64,000 nucleotides of DNA, from contig NZ_CP109031.1 of NCBI RefSeq assembly GCF_036226925.1, positions 8,680,001 to 8,744,000 on the forward strand, written 5' to 3'. This document shows, piece by piece, positions 19,504-27,726 of this stretch. The notes beneath the pieces are model-generated. The model was not told where the DNA came from, made no database searches, and was given only the letters and a program-made list of their open reading frames with translations. The DNA is from Streptomyces sp. NBC_00659. GTDB taxonomy: Bacteria; Actinomycetota; Actinomycetes; Streptomycetales; Streptomycetaceae. The position numbers and the translations under genes are program-made. Each line of letters begins with the position of its first letter. The first letter of the stretch is position 1.

Positions 19504-20457
19504 TCAGACTCCCGGATCGGGTTGGACCGGACCGGGGCGCCGCGCGCGGGAGGCCTCCAGCTGGGCGGCGAAGGACAGTCCGAGGAACAGGGCGATCGAG
19601 GTCAGATAGGCCCACAGCAGCAGCGACATGAAGGCGCTGAGAGGGCCGTAGACCGTGTCGAAGGTGCCGCTGAACCCGAGATAGAGGCTCAACAGCCAGG
19701 TCAGTGCCGTCCACAGTACGAGGTAGACGGCCGCCCCGAAGGCCAGCCAGGTGTAGCCGGGTTGGCGACGACGGGGCGAGCGCCGGAACACCGCGCTGGC
19801 AGAGATGAGGGCGAGGAGCAGGCCGAAGGGCCAACGCAGCATGTCCCAGGCGGTCTTGGCGCCTCCGTCGACGTGATAGACCGTCACGACGGCGGACGCC
19901 AGGTCGCCGCCGGCCACCATCAGGACGAAACCGAGGCCGAGCGGGATGCCCGCGCTCAGGGACATGACCAGGCCGCGCAGATACTTCCGGTGGAAGACGC
20001 GGTCGCGCTCGTTGCCGTAGATCCGGTTGGCACCGCGTTCGATCTGGCACATCGCGGTGGTCACGTTGACCAGGGAGAAGGCCAGCCCGAACCACAGGGC
20101 GACCTGCGCCCCGTCGCCCGCCGTGTGCCGGCTGCGGCGCAGCGCGTCGTCGACGACGTCGGCGCTCGGGCCCGCGGCGATCTTGCGGATCGTCAGTTCG
20201 GCGACTCTGCCGATGTTCTCGGTGTGCAGGGCGGAGGACAGGCCCACGAACGCGATGGCGAGCGGGATCAGGGCCAGTACCGTCTGGAGGGCGAGCGCAC
20301 GGGAATGGCTGAACCCGTCGGCGTAGCGGAACCGGATGAACGCGTCGCGCAGCAGCGGCCAGCCGCCGTACCGGCGCAGCGACGCCAGGGCCTCGTCGGC
20401 CGAGAGCTCGTCGCCGGACATGGCACGGGTCTCCGGGACCTTCGTCGCGGTACCCAT
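19504..20457 (-). CDS. YihY/BrkB-family membrane protein
   Basis: This 317-residue protein starts with a cytosolic amphipathic stretch and has six hydrophobic segments; the FSHSRALALQTVLALIPLAIA region near 48 and the final LLWAYLTSIALFLGLSFAAQLEA are typical of YihY/BrkB proteins. The family is poorly understood and not RNase BN, despite old annotation. Its stop codon abuts the start of the downstream PAP2 gene and its start abuts the DAG-kinase fusion, so it is in the middle of a tight lipid-related operon. A role in lipid movement is only inferred from that context. Confidence 0.88.
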   Translation of the reverse strand: MGTATKVPETRAMSGDELSADEALASLRRYGGWPLLRDAFIRFRYADGFSHSRALALQTVLALIPLAIAFVGLSSALHTENIGRVAELTIRKIAAGPSADVVDDALRRSRHTAGDGAQVALWFGLAFSLVNVTTAMCQIERGANRIYGNERDRVFHRKYLRGLVMSLSAGIPLGLGFVLMVAGGDLASAVVTVYHVDGGAKTAWDMLRWPFGLLLALISASAVFRRSPRRRQPGYTWLAFGAAVYLVLWTALTWLLSLYLGFSGTFDTVYGPLSAFMSLLLWAYLTSIALFLGLSFAAQLEASRARRPGPVQPDPGV

Positions 20458-22194
20458 TCACTTCTCCCGGGAGGGCAGCAGGACGGTCAGGGCGCCGGGC
20501 CGGACCTCGGCGGTGAGGCGCTGGCCGGGGCCCACCGGATCCCCGTCGAGCTCCCTGGACTGCGGCGCGTCGAAGGTGAGTTCGGCCCGTCGGAAGGTGA
20601 AGAACTCCACGGGGAGCCCGTGACGGTCGTCGCCCTCGGCCGTGAGGGTGCTCGCGGTGGACGGCCGCCGGGACACGGCGCGTCCGCGCAGCAGTGTCCG
20701 GACGGCCCGCAGCCAGCCGCCGGGTCCCCGCGGGTCGAGGACGAGGAGGTCGAGCAGCCCGTCGTCGGGACGGGCGGCGGGCAGCAGGGTGACTCCGCCC
20801 TGGACGGTTCCCACGTTGGCGACGAGCACCATGCGGGCCGTGCGGCGGAAGGCGGGGGACCCGTCCAGCCGAATCGTCACCCGCATACGGGGCGTGCGCA
20901 GCGTTCCGAACCCGGCCAGCGCGTAGGCGGGCCAGCCGAGGGCGGCCTTGGCGCGAGGATCGGTGTGCTCCATCATCGCGGCGTCGAGCCCGGCCCCGGC
21001 CATGGCGGCGAACCGGGTGGCGGGCAGGCCGTCGCCCTCGATGCTTCCGAGGTCGAGCCGGCGCGGACCGCCGCTCAGCGCGGCTTCGAGCGCGGCGACC
21101 GGGGAGAGCGGCAGACCGAGATTGCGGGCCAGCAGATTGCCCGTGCCGCAGGGGACGACGGCCAGGGGAACACCGCTGCCGGCCAGGGCGTCGGCGACCG
21201 CGCGGACCGTTCCGTCCCCACCGCAGACCACGACGAGTGTCGCGCCCTCGCGGACCGCGCGGGCGCTCTGTCCGGCCCCGGGATCGTCCGCGGTGGTCTC
21301 CAGGAACATGGGCTCGCGGTGGCCGTGCCGTTCCAGGGTCCGCCGCAGTTCGTGGCGCTCGGACTCGTCGGTCACCGTGGGGTTGAGGATCACGGCGGTC
21401 GTGCCGGGGGGACGCTCGGCGACGGTCCGTGCGGAGCGTGTGCCGGACGGCCGGGCGGTCACGGACCGGTCGGCGAGCAGGGCGCGCCCCACGATCAGCA
21501 GGGACAGCCCGCCGTTGACGAGGCCGCCCAGCACGTCCGTGGGGTGGTGCATGCCCCGGTAGAGCCTGGCCGCGCCCACGAGCAGCGGCAGGAGCAGCAG
21601 CAGCCCGGCCACGACCCTGCGCCACGGCCCGCGGACCCGGGACAGCACGAGAATCGCCAGACCCGCGTAGAGCGCGGTCGCCGCCCCGGTGTGCCCGGAG
21701 GTGTAACTCGACGTGGGCGGCGACGCGTCGAGGCGGTCCACGTCCGGCCGGTTGCGGTCCACCGACTCGGTGATGGCCAGGAAGACCAGCGACTGGAGCG
21801 AGACGGCGACGGCGAGGAAGACCGCCTGACGCCACATCGGGAGGCGGGGTATCAGGAGCAGCCCCAGGCAGGCCAGCAGCGTGAGGGCGACGACCGTGAG
21901 GGTGTTGCCGGCCTCCGAGGCGATGGAGGACAGCGTGGTGAGGGTCCCGGTGCGGGCCTGTTCGAGGCGCTCGTTGACCGTGTCCTCGGCGGTCAGTGGC
22001 CAGAGTCCGCGGGCGGGACCGGTGATCAGCAGTCCGAGGCCCACCATCGACGCGGCCTGGCCCGCGGTCAGTGCGGCGACGCGGGCGGTGGTCCGGCCGG
22101 TGCCCCGGGGCAGTGCGAACGAGCGGGCGGAGCCCACGGCTTCGGCGCGGCCGCCGGTCACTTCGGCGGCTCCGTCCGGTACGGCGGTCGGCAT
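20458..22194 (-). CDS. PAP2 phosphatase - diacylglycerol kinase fusion
   Basis: This 578-residue protein joins an N-terminal membrane PAP2 domain (about residues 35-240; motifs ESVDRNRP, SYTSGH, RLYRGMHHPTD) to a C-terminal lipid-kinase domain (about 270-578; GGDGT and CGTGN nucleotide motifs). It could both make and remove a phosphate on a lipid, for example the diacylglycerol / phosphatidate pair. The ATG at 22194 is preferred, with GGGAG upstream, over a reading 35 codons longer. First gene of the operon with YihY and a second PAP2. The fusion of opposing activities is a known but unusual arrangement in actinobacteria. Confidence 0.9.
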   Translation of the reverse strand: MPTAVPDGAAEVTGGRAEAVGSARSFALPRGTGRTTARVAALTAGQAASMVGLGLLITGPARGLWPLTAEDTVNERLEQARTGTLTTLSSIASEAGNTLTVVALTLLACLGLLLIPRLPMWRQAVFLAVAVSLQSLVFLAITESVDRNRPDVDRLDASPPTSSYTSGHTGAATALYAGLAILVLSRVRGPWRRVVAGLLLLLPLLVGAARLYRGMHHPTDVLGGLVNGGLSLLIVGRALLADRSVTARPSGTRSARTVAERPPGTTAVILNPTVTDESERHELRRTLERHGHREPMFLETTADDPGAGQSARAVREGATLVVVCGGDGTVRAVADALAGSGVPLAVVPCGTGNLLARNLGLPLSPVAALEAALSGGPRRLDLGSIEGDGLPATRFAAMAGAGLDAAMMEHTDPRAKAALGWPAYALAGFGTLRTPRMRVTIRLDGSPAFRRTARMVLVANVGTVQGGVTLLPAARPDDGLLDLLVLDPRGPGGWLRAVRTLLRGRAVSRRPSTASTLTAEGDDRHGLPVEFFTFRRAELTFDAPQSRELDGDPVGPGQRLTAEVRPGALTVLLPSREK

Positions 22195-22381
22195 CGGGGA
22201 CTCCCAGGGGCAGCGCACTGCGGCCGTTTGCCGCCCGGGACGCGCTTCCTCCCGGGTCCACGGCCGTCTGCCCCCGATGGCCCTGGACAGGCCTGTCACG
22301 GCGTGGATCGGGACGAAAGCCCCCGGTCCTCGCGGTCGTCCCGCCCCGGGGCGGAGCCACCGCGTCGCGCCGGGAACGGCT

Positions 22382-22425
22382 CCGCCCCGGGCGGAGCGAC
22401 CACGCGGTCGCTCCGCCCGGGGCGG
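22382..22425. terminator. Strong hairpin downstream of the lamin-tail gene
   Basis: A perfect 20-bp inverted repeat (22382-22401 and 22406-22425) with a 4-base loop lies 66 bases after the lamin-tail stop on the minus strand. It also isolates the lipid operon start. The rest of 22195-22490 is G/C-rich and shows no gene; a second short palindrome lies near 22340. Confidence 0.85.
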
Positions 22426-22490
22426 TCGTCTCCGGGCGGACGGTGCCCGGCGGCCGTACGGGGACCGGTCAGCGGGCTCCGGTGCTCGGC

Positions 22491-22988
22491 TCAGCCGTGG
22501 TACGAGATGTAGCCGTTGCCGTCACGGTCGTTGGCCGACTTGGTGTACGAGTGGACGTCGGCACGGGCGCCGGACGACTTGTACAGGTAGATGCTGTCCT
22601 TGTCGTTGTTCCAGATGAAGTTGCAGTTCTGGCGGTAGACGACGTTGCCGGCGTCCGAGGCCGTGCCGTGGCCGCCGCGGAGCTTGATGTAGTCCCCGGG
22701 CTCCAGGTAGTGGTTCGCCGTGAAGGTGAACTTGTTGCCCGTCGCGTCCTTGACGACGTAACCCTTGAGGTTGACGGTCGTGCCGGACGAGTAGTTCTTG
22801 ATGGTCAGGTACTCGCTCTTGGTGTTGCCGCTGGAGCAGTTGTTGGAGTCCCGGCCGGGCGCGTCGTACTGGACGCCCTTGATCTTCAGCGCGGACGAGT
22901 ACTCCGTGGCCTGGGCCGGAGCCGTGGCGATCGCGGTGAGCGTGCCGACAGCGGCTGCGGTGACGGCCAGGGCATTGCGGATACGCAT
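22491..22988 (-). CDS. Secreted lamin-tail-domain protein
   Basis: This 165-residue protein has a Sec signal peptide (positive start MRIRNALAV, hydrophobic core, AxA cleavage near residue 27, ATAPAQA) followed by a lamin-tail Ig-like domain. Features are the early IKGVQYDAPGRDSNN, the SEYLTIKNYSSGTTVNLKGYVVKD core and the closing YRQNCNFIWNNDKDSIYLY. Two Cys may form a disulfide. Bacterial lamin-tail domains often anchor to the surface or accompany nucleases, but no enzyme is fused here. ATG at 22988 follows AGGGGGGA. Confidence 0.88.
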   Translation of the reverse strand: MRIRNALAVTAAAVGTLTAIATAPAQATEYSSALKIKGVQYDAPGRDSNNCSSGNTKSEYLTIKNYSSGTTVNLKGYVVKDATGNKFTFTANHYLEPGDYIKLRGGHGTASDAGNVVYRQNCNFIWNNDKDSIYLYKSSGARADVHSYTKSANDRDGNGYISYHG

Positions 22989-23158
22989 GAGGAATCCCCC
23001 CTCAGTGGTACGGATGGAGCCCCAGGAGCATACCGATGATGTGATCAACATATGACGGAGATGTGTGGGACTCGTAAGCGTCCGCCGGTCCTGGGGGCGC
23101 TGTGACTTCGCCCACCTCCTCTTGTCCCGACAAGAAAGGCATACCTAAGTTCTCTCCC

Positions 23159-23428
23159 ATGGCCCCACAGAACCCCTCGCTTCCCACCGGCCCCGCCTCC
23201 GGGCTGGTCGAGTTCTCCGTCGACCTCACGGCCCAGGAGGTCCTGCGGCAGGCCCAGGTCCTGGCCGCCCTCGGTCCCGACTGGGACCCCATGGAGGTGA
23301 TGCGCCAGGAGGAGGCCGCGTACGCGCTTCTGTACTCCGGTCTCGACGAGCGGCAGCAGCGCGTGTACGACGACCTCGTCGCGGCCGGCGTACTTCCCCG
23401 TCGCGGAGACGGCCGTGCTGCCGCTTGA
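23159..23428 (+). CDS. Small conserved protein, DUF6400-like
   Basis: This 89-residue acidic protein has a strand (VEFSVDLTAQEV), a helix and the phrase AALGPDWDPMEVMRQEEAAYALLYSGLDERQQRVYDDLVAAGVLP, which I recognise from a widespread small Streptomyces family (DUF6400). No catalytic motif. It overlaps the next gene by 14 bases, so the two are co-translated. An upstream in-frame start at 23102 would add 19 poorly conserved residues. Confidence 0.7.
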   Translation: MAPQNPSLPTGPASGLVEFSVDLTAQEVLRQAQVLAALGPDWDPMEVMRQEEAAYALLYSGLDERQQRVYDDLVAAGVLPRRGDGRAAA

Positions 23429-23672
23429 CCCGCAGGCGGACATCGGGCGGCGCGCCTGGGTGACCTGCCCGAACTGTGCCGACAGCCGCGGATGCGCCTC
23501 CTGCGAGCAGCGGCGGTCGTGTTCCGACCACTGGCGCTACCTGCTCTCCACCACCGGAAGCCTGCTCCACCTCCAGTGCCCCTCGTGCACCCATGTCTGG
23601 GCCCACGAGACCGGATTCGGCGCCACCCGCTCCTGGTGGAGCCGCGTCACGGGCGGCCGCCCCGGACGCTGA
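23415..23672 (+). CDS. Small Cys-rich (zinc-ribbon-like) protein
   Basis: This 85-residue protein contains CPNC, CASC, a further Cys and CPSC, i.e. several CxxC knuckles (Cys near residues 18, 21, 27, 30, 36, 55, 58) compatible with two zinc sites. A GTG at 23415 overlaps the end of the DUF6400-like gene. Similar small proteins follow the same neighbour in other streptomycetes to my recollection. Function unknown; nucleic-acid or protein binding is possible. Confidence 0.65.
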   Translation: MLPLDPQADIGRRAWVTCPNCADSRGCASCEQRRSCSDHWRYLLSTTGSLLHLQCPSCTHVWAHETGFGATRSWWSRVTGGRPGR

Positions 23673-23874
23673 CCCGGCGGGCCGGTATCGCGGGCGCGGG
23701 ATGCGCCCACCCCCGATGACCCGCACGTCACGGCGGGGTTATCCTCAAGGGCCCCAGGCGGGTCGAACTCGTCCGACGCGCCGCTGTGGGAAGATCGCAA
23801 CCCCGCACGACAGCAGTCCGGGCCCGCGCACGCCATCGCTCGAAGATTCGAGGACGCTCGCGGCCCACCGGTGA

Positions 23875-24561
23875 ATGACGGACCGGCCCGCGCGGGTAAA
23901 GAAACTCCATGCGCATCTGCGCGAACATCCCACTGCCGAAGGACTGCCGGTCTTGGACCTCCCATACTCAGAATCTCCTGCCGCGCGACGTCCGGGACGC
24001 ACGTGGACCGTCCGCATCTCCGGCCACAGCGACCGCACCGCGTCGGTCACCTGCTCCTCTCCCTGCGCCATGCCGCCGCGGTCCCGTGACCTCGCCGCGC
24101 TGCGCCGCTTCGCCGAGGCCCACGTCGGGGCCCATGCCCGCGCGGCCACCGTGCACGCGGACGCCGCCTGCGCCTGCCGGCAGACGCAGTGCGCCTCCCA
24201 CGAGGGCAGTCAGGTGCACTGCATGGGCAGTGTGCTGCTGGTGCTGCGCCATGATCCGGCCATTGCCCAGGTGTGGAACCTGATGGAAGTCTGCGCCGCC
24301 TGCGCCCCGTTGATGACGCACACCCGTGTCCTGGGCCGCGCGGTGCCGCGCACCCGGACGCCGTCCACGCCCCCCGCGCCGACGGCCGCCGCCGGTGCCC
24401 CCGCGGCCGCTCCCGCGGTCCCCGGCGGATTCAGCGCCCCGAGCGGCCCCGGTTTCAACAGCGCGGACGCACCCCCGGCACCGTCACGTCGCCGTGCCGG
24501 CGGACATGGCCGCCCCCAGCCCCGGCAGGGCCGGCGGGACCAGGGAAGATCTCGCGGCTGA
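23875..24561 (+). CDS. Conserved hypothetical Cys-rich protein
   Basis: This 228-residue protein has a globular first part (to about 145) with many Cys (CSSPC, CACRQTQC, CAACAP) and His suited to metal binding, followed by an Ala/Pro/Gly-rich tail. No signal peptide is evident. It is unrelated by sequence to the preceding Cys-rich protein but shares its small metal-site character. I do not recognise a named family, although the globular half reads as genuine coding sequence. Confidence 0.6.
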   Translation: MTDRPARVKKLHAHLREHPTAEGLPVLDLPYSESPAARRPGRTWTVRISGHSDRTASVTCSSPCAMPPRSRDLAALRRFAEAHVGAHARAATVHADAACACRQTQCASHEGSQVHCMGSVLLVLRHDPAIAQVWNLMEVCAACAPLMTHTRVLGRAVPRTRTPSTPPAPTAAAGAPAAAPAVPGGFSAPSGPGFNSADAPPAPSRRRAGGHGRPQPRQGRRDQGRSRG

Positions 24562-24714
24562 CCACCCGGCCGGCCCGCACCGGGCCGACCCGCGGTCCCA
24601 CCGCCACCGGGCCGGCCCGCGCACAGGTCGTACCGGAGGGGGCGCAAGGCCCAGGTCGGGACATTTCGTGAACAGCACCTGATCGGTTGAGAGTTCACCA
24701 TCGACTGAAAGGTG

Positions 24715-24753
24715 TTGCATGACTTTGCGCAATTCTTGCAGGCGTTGCAAGGT
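24715..24753 (+). promoter_or_regulatory. Phased TTGC repeats before the amylase-inhibitor gene
   Basis: TTGCAT, TTGCGC, TTGCAG and TTGCAA begin at 24715, 24725, 24736 and 24745, about one helical turn apart. The second (24725-24730) can act as a -35 with CAAGGT (24748-24753) 17 bases later as -10. Direct TTGCA-type repeats are remembered from Streptomyces alpha-amylase and maltose promoters under MalR/Reg1-type LacI control; applying that here is inference. Confidence 0.5.
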
Positions 24754-24807
24754 GGCACGCGGCGCGGCTCCACGGCCGCCGCTCTCGCCGACCTGAAGGA
24801 CGCCCCC

Positions 24808-25179
24808 ATGTTCACCAGCAGCCGCCTCATCCATCCGCGCGGGCTCAGGACGGCTCTGGGCCTGTCCGTCGCGATCGTGGGCCTGACGGGTGCCGCCGGG
24901 GCGCCCGCCGCCGCGCGAGACGCCGGACAGGGGTTCCTCGCGGGCGATGCCGTCGACGCGACCCCCGTTCCGGACTGCGTCCACTACTACAGCGACTGGC
25001 GCTACACGACCGTCGTCAACGACTGCGACACCACCGTGGACGTCACCGTCCAGTACACCGACGGCCAGGGCGCCCCGTGCCGCACCCTGCTTCCCCGGGC
25101 GATCGCCACCTTCGCCGGCTACGGCCCCCAGCTCAACTACGTCACCGGTCTGAGCGCCTGCACACCGTCGAGCGTGTGA
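24808..25179 (+). CDS. Secreted proteinaceous alpha-amylase inhibitor, tendamistat family
   Basis: This 123-residue preprotein has a Sec signal peptide (residues 1 to about 36, twin-basic start, LGLSVAIVGLTGAAG core, AxA) and a mature domain of about 80 residues. The four Cys (57, 73, 91, 118) have spacings 16, 18 and 27, almost the 16/18/28 of tendamistat, and the inhibitory Trp-Arg-Tyr triplet lies at 64-66, seven residues after the first Cys exactly as in tendamistat. It should block animal- or insect-type alpha-amylases by inserting that triplet in the active site. ATG 24808 follows AAGGA. A longer reading from 24712 lacks a ribosome site. Confidence 0.9.
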   Translation: MFTSSRLIHPRGLRTALGLSVAIVGLTGAAGAPAAARDAGQGFLAGDAVDATPVPDCVHYYSDWRYTTVVNDCDTTVDVTVQYTDGQGAPCRTLLPRAIATFAGYGPQLNYVTGLSACTPSSV

Positions 25180-25291
25180 AGCCGCCGCACACCCGGCCGG
25201 CCCGGGCGGCGGGATTCCCCGTGCCCGTGCCAGGGTCCGCGGTCCGCGCCGGCCGAACGCCGTCACGCCGCCGGGCGGGTGCCCGGCCCCG

Positions 25292-25951
25292 TCACGGGCA
25301 GTGGTACGTGAGCTTCGTCGACACCGTGCGGCGCACCGGCGACAACAGGTGCAGCTCGGCGCGTGCCGCGTAGCTGCCGTCGCCCTGGAACGTCCACAAC
25401 AAGTGCAGTTCCGCCTGCTTCTGGTGACGCGTCAGATCCTCGTGCAGGACGTCCGAGGAGGTGCCGTCGCTGCGGACCCAGCGGTACGTGAGTTCGCCGG
25501 GAACGCCGTTGGTGGTGACGACGCCCGTGATGTCGGCGGTCTCGTCGCAACCGGGCGAGGGTGTCACGGCGGCGACCGCGACGCTTTCCACCCCGAGGGA
25601 CGGCGCGGAGCGATGCCACAGGAGAAGGGCGACGACGGCCAGCAGCACCACGGCCGGCAGCGCGTGCCGGCGCCAGGTCCGGCGGCGTACCGGCACGGCC
25701 GCGGGAGTCACGGCGACCCGGCGCATGGTGTCGGCGTTCACGCCGGGGCCGAAACGCATCAGGGTGCCCTCGACCCGGTCGGGCGCGACGGCCCCGGCCT
25801 CGGTGCCCGACAGCGCGACCGTGGGCGAACTCCCGGTGAGGGCAAGCGTGTCGGAGGAGTCCGGCCGCTGGATCCAGTGGCTGCCGAGCACGGTCGCGCT
25901 GTAGTCGTCGTCGGGGGAGTGGGCGCCCGGGGCGCCGTAGTTGTCGTTCAT
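25292..25951 (-). CDS. Single-pass membrane protein sharing the kinase ectodomain
   Basis: This 219-residue protein has a cytosolic N terminus of about 95 residues rich in Thr/Ser/Asp (for example DDDYSATVLG), one membrane span (about 98-117) and an extracytoplasmic beta domain. That domain resembles the C-terminal domain of the adjacent kinase: both have V-T-T-x-G near its start, T-F-Q-G-x-G-x-Y in the middle and a final Cys. Its ATG overlaps the kinase stop by 4 bp (ATGA), so the two are made together. It may be a co-receptor and substrate of the kinase (inference). No named family recognised. Confidence 0.75.
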   Translation of the reverse strand: MNDNYGAPGAHSPDDDYSATVLGSHWIQRPDSSDTLALTGSSPTVALSGTEAGAVAPDRVEGTLMRFGPGVNADTMRRVAVTPAAVPVRRRTWRRHALPAVVLLAVVALLLWHRSAPSLGVESVAVAAVTPSPGCDETADITGVVTTNGVPGELTYRWVRSDGTSSDVLHEDLTRHQKQAELHLLWTFQGDGSYAARAELHLLSPVRRTVSTKLTYHCP

Positions 25952-27597
25952 CGCAGGGAGCACCGCCGGGTCAGGAGCTGTTGCCAGGCGCCGCCGTCGG
26001 CGGAGGCCGGCTGGGTGCCGGCCCGGACGCCCCAGTAGCAGCCCGCTCCCTGGAACGTGTGGTCGAGGACGATGGTGTACTGGGTCGAACCGCTGCGCCG
26101 GTACGTCTCGGCCGCCCCGTCCTGGGTTCCGGCCTGCCCGCTGACCTCACCGGTGAACCACGCGACCGTGAGGGTGACCGGCCCGGTGCCGTCGGTGGTG
26201 ACGGTGGCCGTCGCCGCCGCGGTCGCCGTGCCCGTCTGCCGGAACTCGCCGAAGGTGACGGACTTGACGTTGACGGTGAGGGTGGGTGACGGGGACGTCG
26301 TGGTGGGCTCGGACGTCGTCGTGGCCGGTGGCGTCGGAGGCGCCACGGTGGCCGACGGGGACGCCGAACCGGACGCCGAGGCCGACGCCGACGGTTGCGC
26401 GGTGGCGTCCGTGGCCGAACCGGAGGGCGAGGGCGAAGCCGACGCGGACGGCGAGGAGGACGGCGTCGGGGACCCGGGGTCCGCCGTCGCCGTGGGGCCG
26501 CTGTCACCGGCCGGCTGCGCGCTGGTGGTGGCCAGTGCCTCCGCGGCCCTTCGGGGCGTGCCGAAGTCCGGGGCGTGCCGGTCGACGCCGTACGTCAGCA
26601 GGATGGCCGCGACGAGCGCGGCCCCGGACACGAGCAGCGCGCGCAGACTCGGCTGCCAGGCCCGGAGCCAGTCGGGTGCCCTGCCGAGGACCGTGCGCGC
26701 CGCGTCCGTGGCGTGGCGCGGCACGGAGGGGGTGGAGGGGACCAGCAGAAGGCACAGGGCCGCGAGCGCCGCGAGTCGTCGGCGGCCGCGCTCCTCCCAG
26801 TCCGGGCCGTACGCGCCGCCGGCCGTGGCCTCGAGTTCCGCGACGAAGTCCTCGGCGTGGGCGGGCCGTTGGTCGGGAGCCTTGGCGAGGCCGCGCTGGA
26901 CGAGGGAGCGGACCGGCTCGGGGACCTCGTCGGCGGGGATGACCCCGTCCACGTGCTGGAGGGCGAGTTCGGCCAGGTTCTGGCCCGTGTAGGGCTTGCG
27001 GCCGGTCAGGCACTCGAAGAACGTCGCGGTCGCGGCGTACACGTCGGCGGCGGGTGAGGCGGGGGCGCCGGTCCACTGCTCGGGAGCCATGTACGACGGC
27101 GTGCCCGCGATGCCGGCCGTGGTGCCGTCGGAGGCGGCGATCCCGAAGTCGACGAGTTTCGACGTGCCGTCGGTGCGGACGAGGACGTTCTCCGGCTTGT
27201 AGTCACGGTGGACGACGCCGATGCGGTGGGCGTCGGCGAGGCCGAGCAGAGAACCCTTGAGAAGGACGAGGGCGGCTTCCGGATCGAGGGGAGCCTGCCG
27301 GCCGAGCAGGGCCCGCAGACACACCCCGTCCACCAGTTCCATGACGATGGCCGCGCCCTCGGGCCCCTCCACGTACTCGTAGAGGCCGGCCACATGGTCG
27401 CTGCGCAGCCCGCCGAGCAGCCGGGCCTCCGCCCGGAACTCCTGCACGAAGCCCGGACGCGTGCGCAGCGACTCGCTGAGGTACTTGACCGCGACCGGAT
27501 GGCCGGTCTCCTCGTGCACGGCCAGCGCGACGCGTCCGCTCGCCCCCGAACCGAGCTCGCGGGACTCGGTGTAGCCCGGTACCGCCCAACCGCTCAT
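25948..27597 (-). CDS. Transmembrane Ser/Thr protein kinase with Ig-like ectodomain
   Basis: This 549-residue kinase has a complete catalytic domain (about 8-265): GSGASG at 16-21, ATP Lys38, HRDYKPEN from 130, DFG at 150-152 and APE at 171-173. It is an RD-type, PknB-like kinase. A membrane span near 320-340 leads to a Ser/Thr/Pro/Ala-rich stalk (about 365-440) and a C-terminal extracytoplasmic beta-sandwich with Cys pairs. There are no PASTA repeats, so it does not sense peptidoglycan the usual way. It is co-translated with the membrane protein at 25292 bearing a related ectodomain. Confidence 0.92.
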   Translation of the reverse strand: MSGWAVPGYTESRELGSGASGRVALAVHEETGHPVAVKYLSESLRTRPGFVQEFRAEARLLGGLRSDHVAGLYEYVEGPEGAAIVMELVDGVCLRALLGRQAPLDPEAALVLLKGSLLGLADAHRIGVVHRDYKPENVLVRTDGTSKLVDFGIAASDGTTAGIAGTPSYMAPEQWTGAPASPAADVYAATATFFECLTGRKPYTGQNLAELALQHVDGVIPADEVPEPVRSLVQRGLAKAPDQRPAHAEDFVAELEATAGGAYGPDWEERGRRRLAALAALCLLLVPSTPSVPRHATDAARTVLGRAPDWLRAWQPSLRALLVSGAALVAAILLTYGVDRHAPDFGTPRRAAEALATTSAQPAGDSGPTATADPGSPTPSSSPSASASPSPSGSATDATAQPSASASASGSASPSATVAPPTPPATTTSEPTTTSPSPTLTVNVKSVTFGEFRQTGTATAAATATVTTDGTGPVTLTVAWFTGEVSGQAGTQDGAAETYRRSGSTQYTIVLDHTFQGAGCYWGVRAGTQPASADGGAWQQLLTRRCSLR

Positions 27598-27726
27598 GAC
27601 CCATGCCTCCCCGGGACGTGGGGCCCGTGAGGCATTCCGGTGCCCCCGCGCTCCAGTCGTGTGCTGTGAGACACGATCGGGGCCGCTTCGGTTGCAGGCG
27701 GCGTGGAACGGATCGCCCGGTGTCCG

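Noticed and set aside
18220..22512. Very long plus-strand open frame (1430 codons) across the lipid operon
   Set aside because: It is antisense to three clear membrane-protein genes and has Arg/Gly/Gln/Pro-rich content without any domain; such frames are normal in DNA of this G/C content.
23745..23830. Possible tRNA (GGTCGAACTC resembles a T-arm)
   Set aside because: No acceptor stem, anticodon arm or 3' end pairing could be drawn around it.
24712..24807. Earlier start for the amylase inhibitor
   Set aside because: It would place 32 non-signal residues before the signal peptide and run through the TTGC repeats; AAGGA before 24808 supports the later start.
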